Positions 43,648 to 54,802 are shown, counted from the first letter of the stretch. The stretch is 60,000 nucleotides of DNA from Adiantum capillus-veneris (GCA_014529385.2 CM043945.1:143912741-143972740); one strand, 5' to 3'. Program-made: numbers and translations. The notes: generated from the letters alone by a model not told the origin.

Positions 43648-45243
43648 GAAAGTAATGTATGAATCTCATGCTCCACCTTATGCGGGGCATAGAGAGATTC
43701 AGTCTACCTTAAGGGTGAAAGCATGCTAACATGTCATGCTTTTTCATGTCCCGGACAATGCTAACTAGCACATTTTTGACATATGCTAACTAGTACAATA
43801 ACTTGAGCTACATCTCCAAGATCTATGACATATGATATATCAATAGAAAGCACTTGAAACCAGGAATTCAAATGTACAACCTCCGACAAATTTTGATATT
43901 ATTTGTAAAAAATTTACCGGACGCCCAACTTTTTGAAGATATGCTAACTTGAAACTGCTAACTAGCACAAAAAGCGCGACAGGTTAACATGCTTTCAGCC
44001 TTAAAGGGAATTGAAACATATTTCTATTGGCCTACCATGAAAGTGAACATACAAGAGTATGTTTCTAAATGTGTGGTATGCCAAAAGACAAAATTTGATA
44101 GAGGGAAGCAACTTGGATTGCTTCAACCCTTGCCAATCCCTAATTCACCATGGGAGAGCATATCCATGGATTTTATCTTTGGATTGCCTAAGTCTATCCA
44201 TGGGAATACGGGAATATGGACGATAGTAGACAGGTTCAGTAAACAAGCTCATTTTATACCTGTCAAAAAGACTATCAAAGCCCATCAAATGGGAACCCTC
44301 TTCATTTTACAAATTTCTAAGTACCATGGCTTGCCAATGTCCATAGTGTCGGATAGAGATCCTAGAATCACCAATAATTTCTGGAAGGGTCTCTTTGAGA
44401 ATTTAGGGACAAGGCTAAACTTCTCTTCGGCCTATCATCCACAAACGGATAGGCAAAGTGAAATAGCTAACCTAACCATTCTCGATCTACTAAAAGCCTA
44501 TGTAACGGAAGTAGATCAAAGATCCCAATGGGAGAAGTACTTACCCTTAGTGGAGTATGCTTACAATAACACTGTACATACTTCCACGGGAAAAGCACCT
44601 TTCGAGGTAATTGAGGGAAGATCAAAAAGTCCCTTGCTACTTAAAGTACATGGGAAGATCTTCATTGCAGATGAGTATAGCCGAGACCTACAAGAATCTT
44701 TTCAAAAGATTAAGGATGCTATCTCTATCTCACAGCAAAGGCAAAAGGCTTCTGCTGACAAGCATAGAAGAGCCCAAGCCTTTAAAGAAAACGATTGGGT
44801 CTTGTTAAAGTTTCCCAAGGCTCGATTAAGGCACACGACGGGCAAGAATCCTACGGGCCACCAAAAGTACTATGCTAAACTAGCAAAAATGTACTATGGT
44901 CCCTTCCAGATTCTTAGGCCAATCAATGAGATGGCCTATCAACTCAAGTTGCCCTTGGCTCATACACAATGCTTTCCATGTGAGCCTATTAAAGCCTTAC
45001 AAAGGAGAGCCACCTCAAGAACCAACTATTGAAGACCCACCAGAGATCGAGGACCAAGAGGAGGTGCTGCAGCCCGAGTCCATTCTCCGACATGAAGACA
45101 AGGTATTAAGAGGCGGTAAGACTATCGGACGATATCTTATTAAGTTTAAGAATTATCCTTTTGAAGATGCTAAATGGATGCAAGGCATACAATTAAAGGA
45201 TAACCTAAACCTTGTCAATGCTTACAATGCTTCCCAAGAGTAA
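43648..45243 (+). pseudogene. Integrase and chromodomain of chromovirus, interrupted by a MITE
   Basis: The HHCC region starts at about 43660 (HAPPYAGHR), is cut at 43712 by the MITE and continues at 44005 (TYFYWP...CVVCQ). The catalytic triad is Asp in SMDFIFGLP, Asp in VSDRDPRIT and Glu in HPQTDRQSEIAN (Arg where Gly is usual). A YYGPFQIL motif (GPY/F) lies near 44890. A frame change near 44950-45000 leads into a chromodomain-like tail at about 45070-45225 (ESILRHEDKVL, YLIKFKNYP, AKWMQ) ending at 45241-45243. In the family the chromodomain directs integration to heterochromatin. Confidence 0.87.
43713..44000. mobile_element. 288 bp MITE with TTAA target-site duplication
   Basis: The ends are imperfect inverted repeats of about 23 bp (GGGTGAAAGCATGCTAACATG versus GGCTGAAAGCATGTTAACCTG, read inward). 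They are flanked by TTAA at 43709-43712 and 44001-44004. Removing the element and one TTAA restores the integrase reading frame exactly, which fixes the boundaries. It has no coding capacity. TTAA duplication is characteristic of piggyBac-type transposition, though superfamily assignment needs a search. Confidence 0.85.
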
Positions 45244-45596
45244 GCAAATGTACAAAATGTTAAAAATGAACAAAGTTTTTGTCTTATAAGACTATCTTTT
45301 TCTTTATTGTGCACAAAAATGAAGTAGTATGCATGCTTAGATCAAGTTTACGGAGACGACGTCTCCCAAACAAAGTAGAGCATGTCACTCTACTATGGAA
45401 GATTGATAGGACTAATGTGCAGACATGCTTGCGGCAGCATCAGACTCTCAAGCGCCAAATGGACTAGTCATCCATTGTGGAATGATGTCGTAGGGTAACA
45501 TAGGGATCCTGTACCCGCTAAGAAAATGACTCATGAATATGCTTTATCTTCTCTACACCATAGTCAAGGACGACTATGATTTCAAGAGAGAGGTAA
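45244..45596 (+). other. 3' untranslated region and polypurine tract of chromovirus
   Basis: No gene seen. A purine-rich stretch AAGAGAGAGG at about 45584-45593 directly precedes the 3' LTR and is the likely polypurine tract. Confidence 0.7.
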
Positions 45597-47161
45597 TGTC
45601 ATAATAATCAATATCTAATTCTCCTAAATGATTTTCTCATGTTAAACTGATCATTTAATATGGGGAAGTGCCAGGGGAGAAAAAGCTAGAATATTGGTTA
45701 AGCTAGCAGACCGGCCACAGTAGGGACCCAAAGGAGGGAAAATAGGGATCCAAAGGGGGGGGGGGGGGGGGGGGCATCTGCAAAAGAGCCATGTGAAACA
45801 ATGGGCTAAAAAGACCCTAAGGTTCAGCCCATTAAGACTTCCAAAATGCTAAGGTTTCAAAATTCAAAGGTTATGTCCAAAGGTCAAACCTAGGGGAATT
45901 GGATGCTTTGTGTGTGACCAAAAAAGTCTTTGTACATCTCTACTTGGGAGGGGGCGAGCCTTTCTTCTAGGGGATGAGAGAGAAAGCCCCACACACACAC
46001 ACAAGCTCCCATTTGCTCCCAAAGTGTGCTCAATTCCTATTGGATGACCCTTGAAGTGGACCAATGAGAATTAGACTAGAGTAAATTTAGCCTAATTAAT
46101 TTTAAAACACTTAATAAAAAGAACCAATGAAAATTAAGTCTCCTGGATGACTATTGGACAGCCCGTGAAGGGGTCCAATAGGAATTGAGCAGCCCAATGG
46201 GCTACTTAATTCCTATTGGTCAGAATGGGGAAAGGTCCAATGGGGCTTTAATTCATTTAAATCAATTAAGTTTAATTGATTAAGCTCTCACAAAAGGGGA
46301 AAGGCGGACACATGTCAGAAGGCTATCACTTATGTTGCTTAATAGCCATTGGCTTGACTTGGGGAGGTCCAATGGGGGAAAAGCAAGAGCAAATACCAAG
46401 AGGGCTCGCCCAAGAGAGAGAGGGGGCTGATTTTTGCAAGGCATTATCACACACACACACACACACAATCTCATGTGTGAAGAAAGAGACTATCTCTTCC
46501 CAAGCTTTAATGGAGAGCTCATCACCTACGCCAAGCTTGTGAGATAGAAGCCTACATCGGCACACTCTTGGCTTGTGGATGCAAATCCAACCAAGAGCCA
46601 AGCGTCAATGCATGCTCATCTCCTCTACCAAGCTAATTACTAACCTAAGCTATGCTAATATGAGTGATTATGTGAGGAGATGTACATCTTTCTCGTAAGA
46701 TACTCCTTCTTCCTCTCAATCCACTCTCATACCCTGCTAGCTCTCACCATCTTCGAAGGTGTGTGAGGTCTTGGGTCTGAGAACGGGGATAATTAAAGTT
46801 GTGTTTGCTAAGTGTTTTGCTTAGTGCATGAAGCTTTCATCTTCATTGCACTAGCTAGTCTTGAAGGAACACAAAGAATTGTATTGTACAATGTCTCTCT
46901 TGATGGGAGAAACCATAATACAAAGCCTTTTGGAGGGGGGACCAGCTCCATGCAAATCCGGTCCTCAACTGTTGTCAATAGCTTAATTTCTCTCTCTTTT
47001 GAAAGTATTGTTGATGCTATCTAACTAGGTGTTATTCTTTTTGTTGCTCTCTCCACCCAAGCACTCTTGTAATTCTCATTAGGAATCTATTCTAATGAAA
47101 TGCCCACTATGTTCATGCTAATTTCCGCTACACACAAGTTTTTAGACCATTAAATGTTACA
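45597..47161 (+). repeat. 3' LTR of chromovirus
   Basis: About 1565 bp, TGTCATAATA...TGTTACA. Relative to the 5' LTR it has a longer G-run (G20 at 45755-45774), a small upstream duplication of the GGGACCCAAAGG block, a 40-50 bp deletion near 46010 and about 200 bp of extra sequence at about 46503-46710. Confidence 0.88.
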
Positions 47162-47289
47162 GATCATCTTTTCGAAAACATGGCAATTGGCCATGTCGTA
47201 GTAGAAGCAAACAAAGCAGCGCCGCCACCGACGGCACATATAACAACCTATGTGGTGTTCACATGCCTAGTAGCAGCAAACAAAGCAGC
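47162..47289 (+). pseudogene. STP first-exon fragment (copy A, distal part)
   Basis: Continues the duplicated STP sequence after the chromovirus. It has an ATG at 47180 and a start that tracks the intact protein (VVVEANKAAPPP, then YVVFTC) for about 34 codons. It then passes into a second partial copy of the same exon (GCAAACAAAGCAGC) at about 47268-47289, which is cut by the CACTA element. The rest of the gene is absent. Confidence 0.8.
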
Positions 47290-47420
47290 CACTACAAGAG
47301 GCTATTCATATTAGCGACGCTCACACAGCGACGCTCAAAAAAAAATTTCCCAGCGTCGCTATGAGCGTCGCAAATTTCTTTGTAAATTTGCGACGCTCAT
47401 AGCGACGCCGGCTGGGCTAA
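47290..47420. repeat. Left terminal and subterminal repeats of CACTA element
   Basis: After the 12 bp terminal repeat, copies of GCGACGCT / AGCGTCGC occur about six times by 47410, in both orientations. The array is much shorter than at the right end. Confidence 0.88.
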
Positions 47421-47499
47421 AAAATTAACCGAGCGCGCCCAAAAACTCAGATCTCAGATCTGAGTTTTTCGACGCCCTCAAGCAAGGAGCAGGTAACGC

Positions 47500-47504
47500 T
47501 CTCC

Positions 47505-47566
<62 letters not shown>

Positions 47567-47572
47567 CTTCTC

Positions 47573-47605
<33 letters not shown>

Positions 47606-47729
47606 AGAGGAAGGAGAGCCAGGTATGCTCCTTCCCTCTCCTCATTCTCATGTTCCCTTCCCTTCTTTCTCTCTCCCTCTCTCTCTCTCTCACACACACA
47701 CACATACACACACACACACACATAGTGTT

Positions 47730-47773
<44 letters not shown>

Positions 47774-47995
47774 AACATAAACAAAAACGCGCACACACAT
47801 ACATAAACAAAGAATGCACACACACATTGAGAGAGGAAAAGAGAGAGAGAGCATGCATAAACAAAAAACGCACGCATTGAGAGAGGAAAAGAGAGAGAGA
47901 ACATGCATAAACAAAAAACGCACACATTGAGAGAGGAAAAGAGAGAGAAAACATGCATACGATCCAAAAAAACGCACACATTGAGAGAGAAAGAG
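47500..47995. repeat. (CT)n, (CA)n, (GA)n tracts and a 50 bp minisatellite
   Basis: (CT)n at about 47508-47563, (CA)n at 47572-47601, (CT)n/(CA)n at 47665-47722, (GA)n at 47732-47769. From 47826 a 50 bp unit beginning ATTGAGAGAGGAAAAG repeats at 47826, 47876, 47926 and, less exactly, 47980. Open frames on either strand here are repeat artefacts. Confidence 0.9.
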
Positions 47996-48395
47996 AGAGA
48001 AACTAATTTAACGTCGTAGGAAACTAATTAAAATTAAAAGACCTAAAGATCTAGCCGATGAGGAGTTGAACCCAAGACCTATTATTCAAGAGGAAAATGG
48101 CATAATCAATCTATCATACTTGGCATGGGTGATAGAAAGGTTATACCATTTATCTCTTTTTATTGGCACACACATCCACACACGCGCACACACACAAGAA
48201 GAAGAGAGTTATAACGTCGTAGGAAACTATCTTAAAAGACGTTAAAGATTAGGTTAGATGTAGACTTACGTTAAATTAGATTTAGGTTTATTTAAGTTAA
48301 ATTAGATTAGATTTAGGTTTATTTTTAACTAGATTTACGTTTATTTACGCTAGATTTAGATTTACGTTATATTAGATTAGATTTAGGTCTCCATA

Positions 48396-48749
48396 GATTG
48401 CGATGCCTGCATGAAGCGGGTGAAGAAAGCCCTCAATGGAATATAGGGTATTGCTGCCTTCACTCATGGTGGGCTCCGTCGATCCAAAAGTACTGGTGAA
48501 ATGTCTTCAGAAGATAGGGAAGGAGGTGGATCTTCAGGGCGGCAAGAGTCACTACATCCCCGACACAATGACCATCTAGACAACCTCTAGTCATTCAACA
48601 GCAACTTCAAAGTTAGTAACAAGAGCAAGAACGGTCTAAAGGGCCAATTGCTGTCGTCAGATGTGGATGGAGATGAGGCAGCGTCACCGCCGGAAGTTAA
48701 CTCTCACATCTTTAGTGATGAGAATGCCAACTCTTGCCGAGTTATGTGA
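48396..48749 (+). pseudogene. Captured fragment of a heavy-metal-associated isoprenylated protein (HIPP) gene
   Basis: Three blocks of a plant HIPP protein can be read. At 48396 there is DCDACMKRVKKALNGI, an HMA-domain metal-binding CxxC motif and helix, followed by an in-frame TAG. At about 48450-48530, in another frame, is MVGSVDPKVLVKCLQKIGKE, the second half of the HMA fold. At about 48600-48749 is an Asp/Ser-rich tail that ends IFSDENANSCRVM and stop, matching the conserved HIPP C-terminus with a CaaX-type isoprenylation signal. The middle of the HMA domain is missing and frames differ, so it is not functional. HIPPs bind metals at membranes and plasmodesmata. Its place inside a CACTA element shows gene capture. 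Confidence 0.8.
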
Positions 48750-48880
48750 AAAATTATGTGTTAAATCAATTTTAAGGTTCTTATAATCCCTGTTAGTTTA
48801 GTTCTTTGTTTTTAATATAACATAATTTACGTTAGATTTAGATTTATGTTATATTAGATTAGACTTAGGTTTATTTAGGT

Positions 48881-48888
<8 letters not shown>

Positions 48889-48931
<43 letters not shown>
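48889..48931. repeat. (CA)n microsatellite in CACTA element
   Basis: Uninterrupted CA dinucleotides. The flanking sequences 48201-48260 and 48930-49000 (AAGAAGAAGAGAGTT ... AACGTCGTAGGAAACTAT) are near copies, so the captured HIPP block lies between direct repeats of about 100 bp. Confidence 0.85.
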
Positions 48932-48932
<1 letters not shown>

Positions 48933-49364
48933 GAAGAAGAGAGTTTTAACGTCGTAGGAAACTATCCCAAAAGACGTTAAAGATTAGGTTAGATGTAGAC
49001 TTACGTTAAATTAGATTTAGGTTAATTTTTAGTTAGATTTATGTTTATTTAGATTTACGCTTATTTACGTTAGATCGAGTCCACGCAAGAATTACTTACG
49101 GTTTAGGGTTTAGAGTTAGACGAATAGTGAAAAGATCTACTGTGAAAAGATGTTAAGATGCTGTGAAGCGCTACAGCTAGAGAAGAGGCAAAGGGGTTTT
49201 GTCCACTACATGCAGTATCATGTAGACGTGGGTGTGTAGATTTCTTGTACCCACAAATATAGGTATTGACCAATAAAGACGAGATTATAACGCGGTGGTT
49301 CTGATCTCCGTGCACCTCTAGACCGAGGTGTGCGGGGATTGGACATGACTAGAGAATGTGAGGT

Positions 49365-49420
<56 letters not shown>
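49365..49420. repeat. (GA)n microsatellite upstream of transposase gene
   Basis: (GA)n just before the tnp2 ATG at 49493. It probably lies in the promoter or 5' UTR. Confidence 0.9.
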
Positions 49421-49427
<7 letters not shown>

Positions 49428-49492
49428 TAAGACGAAGAATGCCAATAGAATATTAAATTTGTTGTCCAGGTTATAAGGTTTTTATCCTCATT

Positions 49493-52400
49493 ATGAGTAG
49501 TGACGAGGATGTGGGACCGTCCAACCGAAACACCTATCTCTCAACGAGGGTCTTATGTCCTTGTAATCAATGCAAGCATGCTGTGCGACGGACAAGACGT
49601 GTTTCTTTGCAGCACGTTCGCGAATTTGGCGAGTTCGATCCATCTATTATAGATCGAGTTGTTGCCAATTATAACTCGTCGGACTCTGACGCTGGCCAAC
49701 AAGCAGCAATCTTGCAACCCAATAGACGTGTTCGCAGGCGCTTTGGTCAAGCAGCATATGTGAGGCCACAAGATGTAGCCTCTGACAGCTCGGGGGATGA
49801 TCATGCAGAGCACATTCCCAACGAGGCAATGTTTGAGCCCGAGATTGATGAAATGATCGAGACGATCATGGATTTAGAAAGGCTTATCTATGATGATATG
49901 AAAAGTGAAGCCGATACGCCATTGTATAATGGAGCACGTATGTTTAGATTGAAAGCACTCCTGGTTCTTCTCAACATGCAGGCAAAGTTTGGATGGAGTG
50001 ACACTAGCGTCACAGCGCTTTTCAGGTGATCTATTACAATTAGTTTACTTTAATAAAACTCTAAATGTATAATGATCTGATAGATTTTTACACGACTATA
50101 TCGTATTTTTATGTTGTGTAGATTGCTGAAAGAGCACATACTACCAGCTGACAATGTGATGCCAGATTCCCGAGATGAAGCAAGAAAGATTTTGCGAAAC
50201 TTGGGGATGGATTACAATTCTATCCACGCTTGTCCTAATGACTGCATTCTTTTCAGAGGGGAATACATAGACATGGAGAAGTGTCCGAAATGTGATTCCG
50301 AAAGATATCGAGTAGATCTCCACGGGACAAAAATTCCACAAAAGGTTTTGCGACATTTTCCTCTGCTTCCTCGCATCAAGCATTTCTTCGAATGTAAGTC
50401 CATGGCCGCCCTAGCATCATGGCATGAGGAGAATAAATCTTCGGATGGTGTGCTACGAATTCCTGCAGATTGCGCAGCCTGGAAACATATAGATGGAACA
50501 TGGTCGGATTTTGCCAGGGAAGCTCGAAATTTGCGCTTAGGCCTGGCTATGGATGGCGTAAATCCATTTGGTCAAAGATCAACATCTTACAGTGTATGGC
50601 CCATTGTCATCGTCAACTACAACATTCCCCCGTGGTTGACTACGAAGAAGGGGCACCTATGGCTAAGCTTGATTGTGCCAGGGCGATATAAAGTGGGGAA
50701 TATGGATGTGTATCTTCGTCCACTATTGGAAGAGCTACAACAATTGTGGATTGGCATAGAGGTGGTGGATATGAGCCGACACACAGGACGACAGAATGCT
50801 TTGATCAGAGGCATTCTAATGTGGACCATGCATGACTATCCCGGGCTAACAGAATGCTCAGGTGATCTATTGACACTCCTCACTCAGACACTGTAAATCT
50901 TGTTTTTTCCCATAGTTGATCTATTATCATGTGTATACATGCAGGGCTTCAAACAAGCGGATACAGAGCATGTGTCACATGTGGACCTAGACTGAATGCA
51001 CGTAGGGCACCCTCACTGAAGAAGCAAATCTACGAAGGTCATCAAGCGTATCTTCCAGAGAATCATGTGTTACGCGACGGCTTTTTGGGAAGAGAGCCAC
51101 CAAGGATGTCTACACAAGCATGGTTAGAGCAGAAGGAGATGTGCGATGACGGATTGCCTCCAGGGATGAAGAGACTATCTCTATGGTACGAGTTACCATA
51201 CTGGCCCCGACTCATGATCAATCACTTGCTCGATCCAATGCACATATTCAAGAATGTGGGTAATCTACTATGGGACCATCTGGCCGGCAAGAAAGATACT
51301 TTGGGAGCCAGAGTTGACCTTAGAAATGTGGATCGTATGGAGCAATATTGGCCGCAAACAGCGTCTGATGGATCGATAAAACTCCCTAAAGCACCATGGA
51401 TTTTCACAGGAGCCCAAGAACGCAAAGTAAAAGAGACCATTCGATCTTTGCGGACCCCCACTGGCGTAATGCACTCGCTCCGAACGTGTTTTACTAAAGA
51501 AGGAAAGCTTACCGGTTTGAAGTCACACGATTGGCATAAAATGTGTCAGGTGCGTTCATAGTGGACTTTAATATCATTGCATAAAATGTGGACTTTAATA
51601 TCATTGCTGCACATACTTTACAGTTTATTTTACCGGTTGCCATTGAGGGATGTTTGTCTCTCGACATCCGTAACACAATCTACAAACTTGCAAAGCTGGT
51701 GCAATGGATCTCACAAAAGGAGATCAACGTAGACTCCATACCATTCGCCAAACTAAATGCTGCGGAGCTTGTGTGCATGTTTGAGAAACATTTTCCTACT
51801 ACCATGCTAACCATTCAGGTGCATCTTCCTGTTCACATAGTTGATGAGGTGGAAATAGCTGGCACAGTTCATTCCAAATGGATGTTCTTCTTAGAACGTT
51901 TCATGAAAACGCTTAAGGGATATGTGCGTCAAAAGGCACGTCCGGAGGGTAGCATGGCAGAAGGTTGGTTGGTATCAGAGTCCCTAGTGTACATTGGAGA
52001 GTGGCTAGACGGATTTGATAAAGCCCGGGACACGCTATGGCGAACCATAGATGATGAGCGCATATCTGGGATTGTCATGTGCAATCTCGGTGTTGAGAAG
52101 AAAATGACGGAAGATCTAGAGGCTAAAATCAACCGATTTTGCATGCTTCACAATCTAGTGATGCAAAAGTGGATTTCACAATATGAGGATGCAAAGCAAG
52201 AGCGACAAAGGGCACGAATCGAGTGGAGACGGGGAAGACGACCACCGATGCACTAGCCAGCGGTTCTGGAGAGTCTACCAACCTTCATGAGCTTAAGATG
52301 GTTGCACAACCAATTGAAAAGCGCACAACAATGCGGTGACGAAGTGACTGAGGAAGAGTGGGAGTACTCTCGGGGTTGCGCGACCAAGGTAAGTTTGCAA

Positions 52401-53221
52401 TGTACGACTAGCAAGTGACTTTATTTATAAACGTTTGAACGGCCACTCATAATCTTTGTTCGTTGTAGTATAAGTCATACACAGCAGCATGGTGTAAAGG
52501 TCAACATTTTAGGGTGGAACGAATCAACAAAAAGCGTTTTACTCAAGATTGTGGAATCATGGCAAAATTTGAACAGTCTAGTCGACAACGTTCCTCTGAT
52601 GCAGATCCTGTGGTGGCGGAACTCACTTACTTCGGCACGCTGCAAGAGATTTTGAGGATCGATTACAGAGGATTTTTTGTCGACTTGTTCGACGTGCAAT
52701 GGTTCAAGATAATCATGGAGGGTCGCAACGCTACTGTGCGTAGAGGAGAGTCTGGTTTTCTTGAGGTGGATTCCACTAAGAAATGGACTGACCTAAGAGA
52801 CACTTTCGTACTACCCGAGCATTGTGAACAAGTAAGTATGTAAATAGTTAACATCCCCCTTTTACAAGTTATGTGCTTGAAAGCTCTCATGTAAGTTATG
52901 TGGCTCTGGCAGGTAATATTTCATCCTACAAAGTCTACATCAAACTGGTGGTACGTCATAGAGGTAGCCCCTCGTAGTGCAAGGACGTATGAAGGCTACC
53001 ATGTGCCAATCACAACGGCATCAATGCAGGAGATCAGAGAAGATGCTCAATCAAAAGCCGCTGCGGTGGTGCCAGACGAGCATCAAGATGCTACTACTCT
53101 ATATGGGGTGCATACAGAGGAGCTACAAAATGAAACAGAGGATATGTGTTTAAACGGAGAGCTCTATATAGATATAGGAAGTTATGCTGAGTTATGCGAG
53201 GATGAGAGAGAGATCTCTTAA
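49493..53221 (+). CDS. CACTA tnp2-family transposase (TNPD-like), six exons, one premature stop
   Basis: Exons inferred from frame and GT-AG borders: 49493-50025, 50122-50861, 50945-51549, 51624-52388, 52469-52831, 52913-53221. All junctions keep the frame. The protein has an N-terminal region with CPCNQC, a CX2C pair (CPKCDSERY), the tnp2 core (LGLAMDGVNPFG, YSVWPIVIVNYNIPPW, LSLIVPGRYKVGNMDVYLRPLLEEL, MWTMHDYPG) and C-terminal domains of the DUF4218/DUF4216 type (HSKWMFFLERFMKTLKGYVR; FFVDLFDVQWF; WWYVIEVAPRSARTYEG). An in-frame TAG at 52254-52256 in exon 4 would truncate it before the last two domains, unless a short intron removes it. The product would catalyse excision and insertion of the element. 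Confidence 0.88.
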
Positions 53222-53493
53222 AGCCACAAATATTGTATTTGAACAATTTTGCTCCGTGTTGTAAAAGCTCTGACTCTCTAAGTACCTTCCATGGTGTATA
53301 ACGCTCTTTTCTACTCGCGCTCACATCTTTTGATTGAAAATTCTGAGTTTTCGACTTGCTTCTTCTATCACTCAATTCATTGCGTCATTGTATTTATATG
53401 CGTCATTACGTCATTGTATTTAATGGTCTTTGCGTCATTGTCTACTCTATTCATTCAATATTAAGTTTAAATATTCGTGTGTTTAATGGAGGT

Positions 53494-54802
53494 ATGGATG
53501 ATGAGGAGTTTCTTTCTTTTTTGTCACCGCAGCAGAGACAGTGGTACGTGGAGCGTCATCGCTCTAGCGCATCATCGCGCGTTCCTACTCCATCCGCATC
53601 TCCCTCTCTTTCGGAGCATTCGGCGCGCTCCGAAGCTTCGGCGTCGACAAGACGAGCTTCACACTCGTCTAGACACCGGCGCTCTAGTGGTGGCGGTGGC
53701 GGTTGTTGTGGGGATTCCGCCACCGATGCCTCCACACCGCCTCGTGTTCGACGAGGCTCTTTACCCTCCCCTTCTTTGCCCGCCCCACACCAGCCACAGC
53801 ATCGCCATCTACGCCAGGTTTTGCACGGCTGACTATTCCTAGAAGCTACACACCTCTACCTACTCCGCCAGGAGCCACCCCACTCGACACTCCTCGCTTC
53901 GGGGCCCAGACGCCGGTGGAGACACCTGACGTCCGTACCCCCATCGACACGCCGCTAGAGACCCCTGCCGGGACACCCAGGTTCACGCGTCACCGGCCAG
54001 AGGACTTGTCTTACTCCGTCGACTTCAGCGGCGGCATCATCATGGATGATGACGGCAAGAAGGTGATCTCGCGCATGCGTGGTCTTTGCTCTCAGCTGTT
54101 TAGACACTACATACTAAACAAATGGAGTGAAGTACCAAGTGATTTAAAAAACAGAGTCATCAGCATACTTCATGATGAGTTTCCCGTTCCAACACGGGAT
54201 CAGCGCTTCAATGAAGACCTGATGAAGATTCGAATGCGCGAATACTGCAAACACAAGCGTTCTGAAGTGCAAAAAGCAATCAAGAATGGGTGGAACAGGC
54301 CAGATTGGCTGGCCAAAGAAGATTGGAAGAATGCGAAGAAAATAGCGCACGAGAATCTCGACAAGTGGAAGCAACAAAAGGATGCAGCCAGAGCGCGAGT
54401 AGAGGCAGGGAGCTCGCACCACTTGGGGAGCGGTGGATGGGCATCATTTGAGGCCGATTTTGTAAGTGTTTTCGCATTGCTCTTTATGTTCGATAGTTAA
54501 GGGTTTATGAGTTTTTTAATTCTAACATAATGAAATCTTTGTATGTTTTGACAGTGGTCGATGACAGGACGTGATCCCACACCGTACGAGCGCGAGTACG
54601 CAGGCAGGAAGGGCTTAAACGCCCTGATGGACATTCTCAGTTCTCGCGGCCGCATGGTTAGTATTAGGGTTTACTCTTTTCTATTTTTTGTATTGTTTTA
54701 TAAATGTCGTTATATGTTTATACTTACTGAAAGCTGTCTTATTGTCTTTTTTTGCAGAATCCGACAGATACGCCGCTTGGACGCGATGAGACGTCTGACT
54801 AG
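53494..54802 (+). CDS. CACTA tnpA-like protein, three exons, one frame break
   Basis: ATG 53494 (MDDEEFLSFLSPQQ). Exons 53494-54461, 54555-54656, 54758-54802 with GT-AG borders, all phase 0. The N-terminus is Ser/Arg-rich, then Thr-Pro-rich (TPLDTPRFG, TPLETPAGTP). The conserved block (LFRHYILNKWSEVPSDLK, FNEDLMKIRMREYCKHKR, RPDWLAKEDW, then GRDPTPYEREYAG in exon 2) resembles the second protein of plant En/Spm elements (Transposase_24 / Ptta type). A one-base frame change between about 53740 and 53800, within low-complexity sequence, separates the start from the conserved block. It could also be a small unrecognised intron. The protein is expected to bind the subterminal GCGTCGCTA repeats. 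Confidence 0.72.

Larger units (their letters stand above)
38227..47161 (+). mobile_element. Chromovirus (Ty3/gypsy with chromodomain), decayed
   Basis: Related LTRs lie at 38227-39600 and 45597-47161. The primer site is of initiator tRNA-Met type, and domain order is gag, PR, RT, RNase H, INT, chromodomain-like C-terminus. The element interrupts the duplicated STP 5' end; the flanks GATCG (38222-38226) and GATCA (47162-47166) are a 5 bp target-site duplication with one change (the intact gene reads GATCG there). Coding regions carry at least five stops or frame changes and a MITE insertion, so it is not autonomous. Confidence 0.92.

Noticed and set aside
47425-47981. Reverse-strand frames of 95-184 codons with Cys-Val and Phe-Leu repeats
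   Set aside because: Arise from simple repeats and the 50 bp minisatellite in the CACTA element.
47826-47990. Regular 50 bp repeats considered as a CRISPR-like array
   Set aside because: Units are contiguous tandem copies without unique spacers, in a eukaryotic transposon; it is a minisatellite.
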